A stretch of DNA of 64,000 nucleotides from Pseudovibrio sp947494035 (GCA_947494035.1 CANLTN010000021.1:1-64000), one strand, 5' to 3'. Shown: positions 33,070-42,174, counted from the stretch's first letter. Numbers and translations: made by a program. Notes: generated from the letters alone by a model not told the origin.

Positions 33070-33900
33070 TCAGCTGTCTTTCCAGTCTGGTGTGCGTTTT
33101 TGAAGGAAGGCGTTGATTCCCTCTTCTGCATCGTTGGCCAGCATGTTTTCTGCCATGACTTTTGAAGTGTAGGCGTAGGCTTCTGCCAGTGGCATGTCGG
33201 CTTGCTTGTAGAAAGCTTCCTTGCCGGTTTTGACAGTGAGGGCAGACTTTGAGGCGATTACCTCAGCGTATTTTTGTACCACGACTTCCAGATAGTCTGC
33301 CTGTACGACACGGTTGATCAGGCCGTAGTCCTTGGCGGTGGAGGCATCGATGCTCTCGCCGGTCAGCAGCATTTCCATGGCTTTCTTGCGACCAATGTTG
33401 CGGGTGAGGGCGACCATTGGGGTGGAGCAGAACAGGCCGATGTTGACGCCCGGTGTGCAGAAGGTTGCGGTGTCGAGTGCCAATGCAAGGTCGCAGGAGG
33501 CTACCAGCTGGCATCCTGCGGCGGTCGCAACGCCGGTGACAACGGCGATGACTGGCTTTGGCAGGTTCACGATCTTCTGCATGAGTTCTGCGCACTGGTC
33601 GAAGGTTTCCTCATAGAAGGCCTTGCCGCCGTCCGCCTCTGCGCGCGCGGCTGTGAGTTCTTTCAGGTCGTGACCTGCACAGAAGACTTTGCCTTCCGCG
33701 CCGAGCAAAACGACGCGCACTTTCGGATTGGCGGCAGCTTCGTCGAGGGCGGCGCAGAGTTCTTTCATCATGGCCATAGACAGGGCGTTCATGCGCTCCG
33801 GACGCTGCATGACGATACGCTGAACACCGTTGTGCAGCAGTTTGCCAAGCATTGGGCGGTCTGCTTCGCTCTGGTCTTTGGTGGTGTCTGCGTCAGACAT
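33070..33900 (-). CDS. Enoyl-CoA hydratase/isomerase (ECHDC3-like)
   Basis: A 276-residue crotonase-fold protein. Family motifs are VQRIVMQRPERMNALSMAMM, the oxyanion hole region GKVFCAGHDLKEL, and GVATAAGCQLVASCDLALAL. The segment GVNIGLFCSTPMVALTRNIGRKKAMEMLLTGE is close to the ECHDC3 branch, whose exact reaction is unsettled. The active-site Glu of classical hydratases is not obvious in the second motif, so activity other than hydration is possible. The start at MSDADTTKD is preferred to a longer frame. Confidence 0.88.
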   Translation of the reverse strand: MSDADTTKDQSEADRPMLGKLLHNGVQRIVMQRPERMNALSMAMMKELCAALDEAAANPKVRVVLLGAEGKVFCAGHDLKELTAARAEADGGKAFYEETFDQCAELMQKIVNLPKPVIAVVTGVATAAGCQLVASCDLALALDTATFCTPGVNIGLFCSTPMVALTRNIGRKKAMEMLLTGESIDASTAKDYGLINRVVQADYLEVVVQKYAEVIASKSALTVKTGKEAFYKQADMPLAEAYAYTSKVMAENMLANDAEEGINAFLQKRTPDWKDS

Positions 33901-34086
33901 GATGGTTCTCCGTCGTACTTCAATTAGAATTGCGATGCGTGTAGCAGGCTCTGCTGCCACAATTAAGCGTTAAATCGTAAAGTGAACAAGGCTTACGCCT
34001 GAAGCAATGGTTTAGAACTTTTGTTCAGCTGGTAAATCTTAGCCTGATAGACCAGCATGCCGGTTTGCATGAGGAGGAGGAACTTC

Positions 34087-34545
34087 ATGGCAAGTGAAGT
34101 GGTAGAGCCCGCTGTTCAGGTTAGTCCGGCAGAACTGACAGAGTATCTGGATAAGGTCTTTCCGCAAATGCACGCGCAGGGGCGTGCGTATTTCATTGAC
34201 GAAATTTTGCCGGGAAAGGCTATTGTCAGGCTTAAGGCCAGCGATGCTCATTTGCGTCCCGGTGGCACCGTTTCCGGTCCTTCCCTGATGGGTCTGGCTG
34301 ATTACGCGGCCTATGTGGCTTTAATGGGAAATATGGGCCTGCATGCGCTTGCCGTGACCACCAACATGAACATCAACTTTCTGCGCAAAGCCAAAGCAGG
34401 TGATATGATCGCGACCTGCCGTATCCTGAAAGGGGGAAAGCGTCTTGTGGTTATGGACTGCGAGATTGTGCGCGAAGGCAGCGATGACCTGATTGCCCAC
34501 GCCACCGCGACCTATTCCATCCCACCTGCTTCGTTTAAGGGGTAG
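34087..34545 (+). CDS. PaaI-type hotdog thioesterase
   Basis: A 152-residue hotdog-fold protein of the acyl-CoA thioesterase/PaaI group. Features are LRPGGTVSGPSLMGLADYAAYVAL (the active-site helix with Asp), VTTNMNINFLRKAKAGDMIATC and VREGSDDLIAHATATYSIP. It probably hydrolyses acyl-CoA or aryl-CoA esters. A GAGGAGGAGG site sits just before the chosen ATG. It is divergent from the enoyl-CoA hydratase gene, and its 3' end overlaps the opposite-strand gene by 34 bases. Confidence 0.88.
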   Translation: MASEVVEPAVQVSPAELTEYLDKVFPQMHAQGRAYFIDEILPGKAIVRLKASDAHLRPGGTVSGPSLMGLADYAAYVALMGNMGLHALAVTTNMNINFLRKAKAGDMIATCRILKGGKRLVVMDCEIVREGSDDLIAHATATYSIPPASFKG

Positions 34546-34829
34546 GACGCGAGCTGTTTGTTCTCCAGACGGGTTGTTGGGCAACCGTCCTGAATTTTCC
34601 GCCATATTGGGTTGTTCAGAGCCATCTGGCATTGGGCCAGATAGGCTGTGCCGTCCACATAGAGACAGGAAAAATCACCTAGCTCGATTCTGATGCCGCG
34701 ATTGGTGCAGTAGCAGTCGGGCTGCTTGAACAGATGGCGCGGGCGTTTTTTGAACTTGCTTTCTTGTGCCTGAGCGCCCCACGCACACAGCAGCGAAATG
34801 ACAAGAGTGAATAAGAAATAGCGACGCAT
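34512..34829 (-). CDS. Small secreted Cys-containing protein
   Basis: A 105-residue protein of unknown function. Residues 1-22 are a clear signal peptide (RRYFLFTLVISLLCAWGAQAQ). The mature part is basic at first (KFKKRPRHLFKQ), then holds five cysteines (CYC, FSC, QC, GC) that could form disulfides in the periplasm. Its 3' end overlaps the thioesterase gene by 34 bases in convergent orientation. No domain was recognised. Confidence 0.65.
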   Translation of the reverse strand: MRRYFLFTLVISLLCAWGAQAQESKFKKRPRHLFKQPDCYCTNRGIRIELGDFSCLYVDGTAYLAQCQMALNNPIWRKIQDGCPTTRLENKQLASYPLNEAGGME

Positions 34830-34988
34830 GCCCCATGATAAGACGTAGGGTGCGCATCGCTATTGTCGTATTTCAGGGGCAGCACCTAACGCTCAAAGAT
34901 AGATCAGTGTGCCTTGCGCCCGCAGAGTGTCAAACCAATCCGGCTCTCTGGTCAGGCGTGTCCAGCATAAATCGAGCACTGCATCTGC

Positions 34989-36209
34989 TTAGTTAAGATA
35001 TTGCTGTTGTAACGCTGAAACGACTTTCTCAGAAAGCGTAGTTTGCAGGAGGTCGATCGTGGCTGATGACATGACCGGATCATTTGGGGCTGCGGATGTT
35101 AGTTGAGGCAGGAATTTTTCTAGGGATGTTCCGGCCTTTTCAAGCTCCTGATCAACAGCCTGCCAGAATGCGGCGCCTTTGATATAGAAGAGCGGATAGT
35201 AGCTGTGGTCGTTCTCGCGCGTGACCTTTTTGTGGGCTTCATAAAGGCCTGTTGCGGCATGAGGGTAGTGTTTTTTGAAGCCTTGCCATTGTTCCATAGG
35301 TGTTTGTGTTTGCAGGCCTGCTTTCTCTAGCGATTTGTAGCCGTAGTACTGGGCGAGGCTTTCGGAGATCCAAAGCGGGTAGGGCTGGTTTGCTAACAAG
35401 TGGAACAGTTCGTGTGCGGAGACCCAGTGCAGTTTGCTGATGTCATCGTCTGTCGCTGCACCATCGGTTACAGCGAAGTTGGCGAGGAAGGCCTGCTTGC
35501 TGGCCGCTCCTGCAATTTGACGCAGGTTTTTGTCGATTGCCACCCAGACGAGATCAACTTCTTCTGGTGTTGCCCACTCAGTGGTAAGTACCTCTTGCAG
35601 ATATTCAAACTGAAGTTGAAGGGCAGGCAGGTTTTCTTCTTTGAGAGCCCCTGTTGGATCATCCTTGAAGAGCGTGAGTGTGGTTTGCCCGGTTGTTAGT
35701 GTCTTTTCAAAATTGCCCCATGTGAGGATAAGGGGCGGCTCGTTCTCAGTGGGTAGAGAGGCGCATTTGGCTTTCCGTTCACTGCTTTTTCCGCAGACTT
35801 CTATTGCATCAATACCGTGAAACTGTGGGATGTCATCCCATTCCGTCAGGCTCCACCATCCTGTGGGGGAGTAGAGGTTTCGTTGGTTTGCAAGGGCGTA
35901 AGGGGTGGTGCGGGTGTTCTGGAAGACAACGGACCATTGAAGCTGGCGGCATGACATTTCGGTTTTATCCGGTGCTACCGTCTTTTTAACTCCATCGCAG
36001 ACCAGGTGAAATGGACGCGGCTCGGAATTTTGTTGCAGATGGCGGGGAGCGAGCAGCGTTAGGCTCTGCGCTGTGCCGAATGTGAGCAATGCAGTTGCCG
36101 TTGTAGGGGTGGTGGCATCTGGCTCAATGAGAATCTTGACTGGCTGACTGTCTGCGAGAGCAGCTGTGGCATATATGGATGCAAGAAAGGAAATGGAAGT
36201 GAGGCGCAT
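34989..36209 (-). CDS. Secreted gluzincin-type metallopeptidase
   Basis: A 406-residue exported protein. The signal peptide (MRLTSISFLASIYATAALA) argues for the start at 36209 rather than an upstream ATG. The N-terminal 150 residues are a beta-rich domain with paired cysteines. The C-terminal part carries HELFH (near residue 275), a zinc-binding HExxH motif, and ISESLAQYYGY 19-25 residues later provides the Glu ligand, as in M1/M61-type gluzincins. The exact family and substrate are unknown. No operon partner is evident. Confidence 0.72.
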   Translation of the reverse strand: MRLTSISFLASIYATAALADSQPVKILIEPDATTPTTATALLTFGTAQSLTLLAPRHLQQNSEPRPFHLVCDGVKKTVAPDKTEMSCRQLQWSVVFQNTRTTPYALANQRNLYSPTGWWSLTEWDDIPQFHGIDAIEVCGKSSERKAKCASLPTENEPPLILTWGNFEKTLTTGQTTLTLFKDDPTGALKEENLPALQLQFEYLQEVLTTEWATPEEVDLVWVAIDKNLRQIAGAASKQAFLANFAVTDGAATDDDISKLHWVSAHELFHLLANQPYPLWISESLAQYYGYKSLEKAGLQTQTPMEQWQGFKKHYPHAATGLYEAHKKVTRENDHSYYPLFYIKGAAFWQAVDQELEKAGTSLEKFLPQLTSAAPNDPVMSSATIDLLQTTLSEKVVSALQQQYLN

Positions 36210-36492
36210 TTTATAAATCTGATATCTGTGAGAAAGAATTTTGGAGTACATAATCGATTCGGAGATTGCGGTCTGGAAATGAACTCATCCTAAGTTATCC
36301 AATGCATGAAGCATCTGCACCATTAATCTCCACTGTGTTGAAATGCCTAAAACTCCCAGCTTATTGAATTTTTTAATTTAAATTTGTCTGAAAGTTGAAA
36401 TGGCGGTTGATCCAAAAGCAGAAAGCCACTTAAAATTCAGGGACTAAAGCCAAAGGCCGTTTCCTAATGGGTGGGAGACCAGCAGAAGCGGC

Positions 36493-36987
36493 ATGTGGGG
36501 GAGCAGGCTTGTGTTCTATCGGGCATTTTTCGGGTTTATTTTTGATTTTCTGCTGATGCCACTTCGGTTTGGCACTCTGCTTGCTACAATTGGCTATCTC
36601 GGGTTCCTCGTGCTGAATATCGGGTTCATCCTGGCGGTTCCTGCCTTCTTTGATCTTTATGTTGCCAGTGAACCGCGCGTCTTTGCTGAATTCCGCGATA
36701 CGATGTTCTATATGGATACGGCGTTCATTGGGGACCCGATTGTTTTCGCCAGTCTGGTGTTTTTCAATCTTCTGCTGGCAAATGCCACGTTGACAACCCG
36801 CCTGACGCGTAGTCGCTGGCGTTTTTTCTATCCAACCCATTTTACGCCAATCAATCTTCGTGAATACCGCGTGGCGTTTGCCGGTGTCGGGTATTATGTG
36901 AGCTGCTACAGCGCCAATTGGGTTTTCTATGAGTTGCAAGTGGATGACCTTATTCTGACCGCCGCCCGTGCTGCTGGTGTCACCTAA
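36493..36987 (+). CDS. Hypothetical membrane protein
   Basis: A 164-residue protein with at least three hydrophobic segments (YRAFFGFIFDFLLMPL, LLATIGYLGFLVLNIGFILA and IVFASLVFFNLLLANA) and a C-terminal soluble part rich in aromatics (RWRFFYPTHFTPINLREYR). No family was recognised. An overlapping minus-strand frame of similar length is judged a shadow because it is highly polar with no domain, whereas this frame has normal codon use. GGGAGA lies 12 bases before the ATG. Confidence 0.6.
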   Translation: MWGSRLVFYRAFFGFIFDFLLMPLRFGTLLATIGYLGFLVLNIGFILAVPAFFDLYVASEPRVFAEFRDTMFYMDTAFIGDPIVFASLVFFNLLLANATLTTRLTRSRWRFFYPTHFTPINLREYRVAFAGVGYYVSCYSANWVFYELQVDDLILTAARAAGVT

Positions 36988-37124
36988 GCTGCTAAAGCAG
37001 GGATTGGCCGTCTCGCATGCACTTAGATGATTTGATGGTGCGCATTTTTCCAGAAAATCGGTTTCTGCATCACGTAGATTGGCGGGAAGAGCATGGAATC
37101 TCCAGATTCATGCGGAAAAAGTGT

Positions 37125-37138
37125 GGTATTATAATACC
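37125..37138. promoter_or_regulatory. Perfect 14-base palindrome upstream of rplM
   Basis: GGTATTATAATACC is a perfect palindrome about 60 bases before the predicted rplM -35 box, in an AT-rich gap. It could be an operator; no regulator is identified. Confidence 0.3.
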
Positions 37139-37196
37139 TATTTTATATCCTATTGATTTTGCTATGTAATTTACTCACGCGCTCATTTTTTAACAC

Positions 37197-37225
37197 TTGA
37201 CGTTCAGCTCAGGCTCGCGTATCTA
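37197..37225 (+). promoter_or_regulatory. Predicted sigma-70 promoter of rplM-rpsI
   Basis: TTGACG and TATCTA are separated by 17 bases, giving a good housekeeping promoter about 100 bases upstream of rplM. Transcription would start near 37232. Confidence 0.6.
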
Positions 37226-37321
37226 CCCGTTCCTACACGGAGCTATTACGTTTGGCTGCTCTTCGGGGCCTGAGCGAATTTCTCCCAAGAATTTTAACCG
37301 TCAAAAACTACGGTAGATCTT

Positions 37322-37786
37322 ATGAAGACTCATTCCACTAAAGTGGCTGAGGTCGAGAAAAAGTGGATCTTGATCGACGCAGAAGGCGTTGTTGTTGGCC
37401 GTCTGGCAGCATTCATCGCAAATCGTCTGCGCGGCAAGCACAAGCCGACCTACACTCCACACATCGACGATGGTGACAACATCATCGTTATCAATGCTGA
37501 CAAGGTTCTCCTGACCGGCAAGAAGTACGAAAGCAAAAAGTACTACTGGCACACAGGTTACCCTGGCGGTATTAAAGAGCGTACCGCTCGTGCCCTGATC
37601 GAAGGCCGTTTCCCAGAACGCGTTCTGGAAAAAGCTGTTCAGCGTATGATGCCAGGTGGCCCTCTTTCCCGTGCACAGCTGCGCAACCTGCGTGTTTATG
37701 CAGCTGCAGAACATCCGCATGACGCTCAGTCCCCAGAAGTTGTGGACGTTAAGAGCATGAATGCTAAGAACGCGAAGCGGGGTTAA
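37322..37786 (+). CDS. rplM: 50S ribosomal protein L13
   Basis: L13 is an early-assembling 50S subunit protein. The 154-residue sequence is typical: KWILIDAEGVVVGRLAAFIANRLRGKHKPTYTPHID, then DNIIVINADKVLLTGKK, YYWHTGYPGGIKERTA and RMMPGGPLSRAQLRNLRVY. rpsI follows after two bases, the universal rplM-rpsI operon. Confidence 0.99.
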   Translation: MKTHSTKVAEVEKKWILIDAEGVVVGRLAAFIANRLRGKHKPTYTPHIDDGDNIIVINADKVLLTGKKYESKKYYWHTGYPGGIKERTARALIEGRFPERVLEKAVQRMMPGGPLSRAQLRNLRVYAAAEHPHDAQSPEVVDVKSMNAKNAKRG

Positions 37787-37788
37787 TT

Positions 37789-38265
37789 ATGTCTGAGCTA
37801 CAGTCCCTTGAGGAACTGGGCGGCGCAATCGCCCCTACTGAGAACGAAGCTCCTGTACATGTTCAGAAGCTTGACGCACAGGGTCGTGCATATGCAACTG
37901 GTAAGCGTAAAGACGCTGTTGCACGTGTATGGATCAAGCCAGGTACCGGCAAGATCGTTGTGAACGGCAAAGAGTACGCTGAGTACTTTGCGCGTCCGGT
38001 TCTGCAGCTGGTCCTTCGTCAGCCAATCATGCTGACCGATCGTGCTACCCAGTACGACATCAACGTAACTGTTGCTGGCGGTGGTCTTTCCGGCCAGGCT
38101 GGTGCAGTACGTCACGGTATCTCCAAAGCCCTTACTTACTACGAGCCAGCACTGCGTCCGGTTCTGAAGAAAGAAGGCTTCCTTACTCGTGATAGCCGTG
38201 TTGTTGAACGTAAGAAGTACGGTAAGCGTAAAGCTCGTCGTTCCTTCCAGTTCTCCAAGCGCTAA
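37789..38265 (+). CDS. rpsI: 30S ribosomal protein S9
   Basis: S9 binds 16S rRNA, and its C-terminal tail contacts P-site tRNA. The 158-residue protein has an alphaproteobacterial N-terminal extension, then YATGKRKDAVARVWIKPGTGKIVVNG, GGGLSGQAGAVRHGISKAL and the basic tail KKYGKRKARRSFQFSKR. It is translationally close to rplM and ends in a strong terminator. Confidence 0.99.
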   Translation: MSELQSLEELGGAIAPTENEAPVHVQKLDAQGRAYATGKRKDAVARVWIKPGTGKIVVNGKEYAEYFARPVLQLVLRQPIMLTDRATQYDINVTVAGGGLSGQAGAVRHGISKALTYYEPALRPVLKKEGFLTRDSRVVERKKYGKRKARRSFQFSKR

Positions 38266-38289
38266 TACGCGACTGGAAACAGTTTTACG

Positions 38290-38321
38290 GAAAGGGCTGC
38301 CATTTGGCGGCCCTTTTTTTT
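38290..38321 (+). terminator. rplM-rpsI terminator
   Basis: AAAGGGC-T-GCC pairs with GGC-G-GCCCTTT around ATTT, with a run of eight T. Confidence 0.85.
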
Positions 38322-38521
38322 GTGTTTGGGTACTCTGCCTTTGCGTTGGTTCGCGTGTAGCTGTGCGATTGCTGGTCAGATTGGCGGCGTGCGTGCCTCA
38401 TCTCAGCTCCAGATTACATGAGGTGACCTAAAGTTGCTTGCTTCTGAGTTTTTGAGGCCGCAGTGTCGCTCTCCCTGTTTTGCGACGGCAGGGATGCGAT
38501 GATGTGCTGCTATTGCGGGCT

Positions 38522-39127
38522 TTAGCTAGCTTTGGCTTTTAGGCTGTTGTCATTGCCGGGAACGTGGCGCCAGCTCTTGTAAAGCGGGTGGGCATTCTTC
38601 ATATGCTCGAAGATCTTTACCATCACAAATAGTGAGGCTAACTTGGCGAGGTAGGCGAGGCTGCCGCCTGTGAGCATGAGTGGGAGGTTGTTTGTGCTTG
38701 CTGCCCAGATGGCTACGCCAACAGCGACAAGCCCGATGACAAGAAGGGCGAGCGCTTTTTTGTGGTAGGGGGCAGGAACTGGAACGAACATGCGGTTGAG
38801 CCACATACGTTCACCCAGCATCGCCTTTTGCAACCAGGTTTGTGCGCCAATAGTTTTCTTGCCGATTGGCGGGATGACCCAAACCCATGCGACGGCTGCA
38901 AGGGATAAGGCAATGGCCCAAAACCAGCCGAGCACCGGCTGATACCACAGGGGCACCAGCAGGGCAGGTAGCTGGGTTGCTCTTATCAGGAGGCTCTTGG
39001 GTTTGCTCAGGCGCGTCAATGCTGCGCTTTGGGTGTTGAGGTGTCGTACGTGTCTAGGATCCCAGCCGCCAATTTTTCGCGGTTGCATCTGTGATAGCTT
39101 AGGATCTCCTGCCACGTGGTCCTCCAT
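38522..39127 (-). CDS. DUF6653-like membrane protein
   Basis: A 201-residue protein with four hydrophobic segments (ATQLPALLVPLWY, FWAIALSLAAVAWVWVIP, ALLVIGLVAVGVAIWAA and LMLTGGSLAYLAKLASLFVM). It has the soluble motifs KKTIGAQTWLQKAMLGERMWLNR and KNAHPLYKSW. The pattern fits a conserved small family of unknown function (DUF6653-like; recognition by pattern only). GGAGG lies within the first codons, so a GTG at 39115 may be the real start. Confidence 0.7.
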   Translation of the reverse strand: MEDHVAGDPKLSQMQPRKIGGWDPRHVRHLNTQSAALTRLSKPKSLLIRATQLPALLVPLWYQPVLGWFWAIALSLAAVAWVWVIPPIGKKTIGAQTWLQKAMLGERMWLNRMFVPVPAPYHKKALALLVIGLVAVGVAIWAASTNNLPLMLTGGSLAYLAKLASLFVMVKIFEHMKNAHPLYKSWRHVPGNDNSLKAKAS

Positions 39128-39177
39128 TTATTCCATAAGAGCAGCGTGGCGCCGACCTGACACGCTGCTTGTTTCCT

Positions 39178-40989
39178 CTATATGCGCACCTTAACATAAC
39201 TGCCCGGTGCGTCCTCCAAAATTTTCGTGCGCCGAGCACCCGGTTGGCGGGCTTTTACAAGATTATCATCCTGGGATTTAATCCATTTTTGCCAGTGAGG
39301 CCACCATGAGCCGGGAGTTTCTGATGCGTTTTGCACCCACTCATCCAGAGAACCTTCAGGTTTGCTTCCGGTCCAGTACTGGTATTTTTTCTTGGAGGGC
39401 GGGTTAACGACGCCTGCAATGTGGCCTGAGCCACTGAGAACGTATTCAACCGGGCCACCAAAGCACCCGCAGCCTTTGAAAACGGATATTGCAGGTGCAA
39501 TGTGGTCTTCTTTTGTTGCCAGATTGTAGACCGGGATTTTAACGTCGCTCAGATCAAGTTTTTCACCTGCCAGCTCCATTTCCCCCTTTGCTAGTGCGTT
39601 CTTCTGATAGCAGTTGCGCAGGTAGTAGGAGTGGTTGGCCGCTGGCATGCGGGTGCTGTCGGCGTTCCAGTAGAGCAGGTCAAACGGGAAGGGGTCTTTG
39701 CCGCGCAGGTAGTTGTTGACCACATAGGGCCAGATCAGATCGTTTGAGCGTAGCATGTTGAAGGCTGTCGCCATTTTGGAGCCGTCCAGATAGCCTTTCT
39801 GGCCCATGCGGTGCTCAAGAATTTCGATCTGCTCTTCATCGACGAAGACTTTCAGGTCGCCTGCATCGGTGAAATCTACCTGAGTGGTCAGGAAAGTGGC
39901 GGAGGCAATGCGGTCTTGCTCGCCCCGTTTTGCCAGATAGGCAAGGGTGGCGGCGAGTAGCGTGCCGCCGACGCAATAGCCAATGGCGTTGACTGTAGAT
40001 TGCTGGGTTGTTTTGCGGATGATATCCAGTGAATTGAGAATACCGTCTCGCATGTAGTGCTCAAAGCTCATTTGAGCTTGCTTTTCATCCGGGTTGACCC
40101 AGGAGATAACGAAAACAGTGTGTCCCTGATCTACGGCCCATTTAATGAATGACTTTTCCTGATTGAGATCGAGGATGTAGTACTTGTTGATCCATGGCGG
40201 AACAATGAGCAGGGGGCGTTTGAGGACTTTTTCGGTTGTGGGCGTGTATTGGATGAGCTGGCAAACATCGTTTTGTCCAATGATCTTGCCCGGTGTGACT
40301 GCCACATTTACGCCGACCTCAAACTTGTCAGGGTCTGTCTGGCGGATACGCAGGTCACCGTGGCCGGCTTTGATGTCCTCGGCCAGCAGCTTCATGCCCT
40401 TTACCAGATTGCCGGCGTTGGACGACATGGTCTCGCGCAGCAGTTCCGGATTGGTGAGGATGAAGTTGGACGGTGACATGGCATTGGAGATTTGGCGTAC
40501 ATAAAAACCAGCCTTGTGGCGGGTATGGTCATCCAGCTCCTCGGCACCATCCACCAGCTCTTCCGCCCAGAAGCTGGTTTGCAGATACATCTGTTTGATG
40601 AAGTCAAAGAAGTTGTTGTCGTCCCACTGGCTGTCCTTAAAGCGCTTGTCGGCATTGGTGGGCATGACGATTGGTTCTTGCTCTTCACCGGCCATACGCT
40701 TGAGCGTGGAGTTCCAAATGTTCATGTAGCCAGACCAGAGTTTTGTCTGGGCTTCAATGGCGCGCGAGGGGTCTTTCATCCAATAGTTGCCGACTTCGGC
40801 AAGGGTCTTGACCACCGTGTTGAGTTCTTCTGTGCCTCCGGTGGATACCTCGCCCTTTTCGCGGGGTTCCAGATAGGCCGCGAGAGCTTTTCCGCCGTTC
40901 TCAGCTATTTCAGAGAGGTTCTTGGCAAACTCCTCAGGGTTGCTAAGGATGTACTGCAACATTGGATTGGTGTTGTCTTCACCGGTCAT
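39178..40989 (-). CDS. phaC: Class I poly(3-hydroxyalkanoate) synthase
   Basis: PhaC polymerises 3-hydroxyacyl-CoA into polyester storage granules. The 603-residue protein has the N-terminal PhaC_N domain (FFDFIKQMYLQTSFWAEELV) and the alpha/beta-hydrolase core. The lipase-like box AIGYCVGGTLLA holds the nucleophilic Cys (near residue 335), Asp lies in NLATKEDHIAP and His in SGSGHIAGVVNPP. NKYYILDLNQEKSFIKW is class I typical. No phaA/B or phasin genes lie adjacent. AGGTAG precedes the ATG. Confidence 0.97.
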   Translation of the reverse strand: MTGEDNTNPMLQYILSNPEEFAKNLSEIAENGGKALAAYLEPREKGEVSTGGTEELNTVVKTLAEVGNYWMKDPSRAIEAQTKLWSGYMNIWNSTLKRMAGEEQEPIVMPTNADKRFKDSQWDDNNFFDFIKQMYLQTSFWAEELVDGAEELDDHTRHKAGFYVRQISNAMSPSNFILTNPELLRETMSSNAGNLVKGMKLLAEDIKAGHGDLRIRQTDPDKFEVGVNVAVTPGKIIGQNDVCQLIQYTPTTEKVLKRPLLIVPPWINKYYILDLNQEKSFIKWAVDQGHTVFVISWVNPDEKQAQMSFEHYMRDGILNSLDIIRKTTQQSTVNAIGYCVGGTLLAATLAYLAKRGEQDRIASATFLTTQVDFTDAGDLKVFVDEEQIEILEHRMGQKGYLDGSKMATAFNMLRSNDLIWPYVVNNYLRGKDPFPFDLLYWNADSTRMPAANHSYYLRNCYQKNALAKGEMELAGEKLDLSDVKIPVYNLATKEDHIAPAISVFKGCGCFGGPVEYVLSGSGHIAGVVNPPSKKKYQYWTGSKPEGSLDEWVQNASETPGSWWPHWQKWIKSQDDNLVKARQPGARRTKILEDAPGSYVKVRI

Positions 40990-41529
40990 CTACCTGCTCA
41001 GTCCTCGTCTCTGGTATTTGGTTGAGTTATGCCTGTCTCAACCACACCTGGTGTGTATGCTCTTCGCTCAAAAATATGCCACATACACTCATACGCAATC
41101 GGCTAGCCACGTAGCCTGCAAAAACGGCATAATGAGTATATCCCTAAGAATTTTGACAGGCACGTGAAAATACACCTTACCCGTGTTAGTCATTAGGAGG
41201 ATTCTCAGTAAGTATTTAACAAGGAAAGTGACCTTGAGGAATAGTGAGAAATTTTGGGTTATGCTTAAGTGTTATGTATGGTCTTGGCTCTTGGGGAAAG
41301 CTGGTAATACTCTTAGTATTGCTAATGTTTCTTGTTAATATTTATAGGGTATCTTCAGGGTGTATCGTGTTCCGCCCTCATTAAACGGTTACTGCCCTAG
41401 AGTAATTATCTATATGTTGTTAACCGGGTAATAGATATGGACTACGGATGATGCAACTGCTAAGTGCATTTTGATTAAAGTTATGTGTACTGCTTTTGTG
41501 TAGTCGACGGATCAGACGCGAGGTTCCAG
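40990..41529. other. AT-rich gap between phaC and a lipoprotein gene
   Basis: About 540 bases between divergent genes hold no coding-like frame. CACACC-T-GGTGTG (41043-41055) is a perfect dyad about 55-65 bases upstream of the phaC start and could be an operator. TTGACA at 41153 has no good -10 partner. No RNA gene was recognised. Confidence 0.4.
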
Positions 41530-41859
41530 ATGTTACTTAAGTTTCAACGAGTTTGCAGTGCTGTTGTACTGGCAGGTTTTGTTGGTGGCTGTGCGTTTGG
41601 CGAATCTCTGACAGTTTATGAGGCTATCGAGAAGGGCAACGGCACCAAGCAAACCGGTATTGCGGAGTTGCCGCCAGAGGGTACGAGTGAGTTGCTCTCA
41701 GCTGAACAGCGTGCTGCTTCCGAATCGGACTTGCTTGCAATCTCGTCTGAAAGCAAACGCAGAGCTGGTATTGGCAACAGTTTTGATGACAGTTCCCAGC
41801 AGTTGAGATCCATCGCTGGTGAGGAACCGGGGCAACCTGACGGTGCACAGCAGCAGTAA
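41530..41859 (+). CDS. Small putative lipoprotein
   Basis: A 109-residue protein with an N-terminal hydrophobic segment ending in a lipobox-like FVGGC (Cys 21). The mature part is polar and probably disordered: SLTVYEAIEKGNGTKQTGIAEL, then Ser/Glu-rich sequence, ending in GQPDGAQQQ. No family was recognised. An upstream start at 41485 would hide the signal peptide, so the Met at 41530 is used. It ends in its own terminator. Confidence 0.65.
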   Translation: MLLKFQRVCSAVVLAGFVGGCAFGESLTVYEAIEKGNGTKQTGIAELPPEGTSELLSAEQRAASESDLLAISSESKRRAGIGNSFDDSSQQLRSIAGEEPGQPDGAQQQ

Positions 41860-41956
41860 TTTTTGCGACTGCCACCTGCCGCGAGAGTATTTTAGTTGTG
41901 TATTTCGTGGGCTAACTCGTTCAAATTCTCAAGTTGAAACCGTAGGTACTGTTCTT

Positions 41957-41980
41957 AGCCGCAGAGTTCTGCGGCTTTTT
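41957..41980 (+). terminator. Terminator after the small lipoprotein
   Basis: AGCCGCAG and CTGCGGCT form a perfect stem around AGTT with a T run. It lies in the 315-base gap before the aminotransferase gene; nothing else is seen in that gap. Confidence 0.82.
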
Positions 41981-42174
41981 CTTTGGGATTAGTGCTTCCC
42001 CCCTCCTTTGAAAACTTGAAAAAAATGTAGGTTTTAAGCCTCAAGCATGATGCGAAAAATGTTCGCACCTGCTAAAAGGCCGTGGAAACTTGGCCTTGAT
42101 GACTCGGGGCCATGTTTGATCAGAAATCAAATTGTAGCTTGAAACGCCAAATTGAAGAAAGTGAGGCTCGCGTC

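Noticed and set aside
36430..36939. Minus-strand frame of 169 codons opposite the hypothetical membrane protein
   Set aside because: Very polar, without domain, signal peptide or ribosome-binding site; the plus-strand frame has membrane segments and normal codon use.
37207..37275. GCTCAGGC/GCCTGAGC inverted arms looked like a structured rplM leader RNA
   Set aside because: The left arm falls in the spacer of the predicted TTGACG-N17-TATCTA promoter, so it would lie upstream of the transcription start and not be in the RNA.
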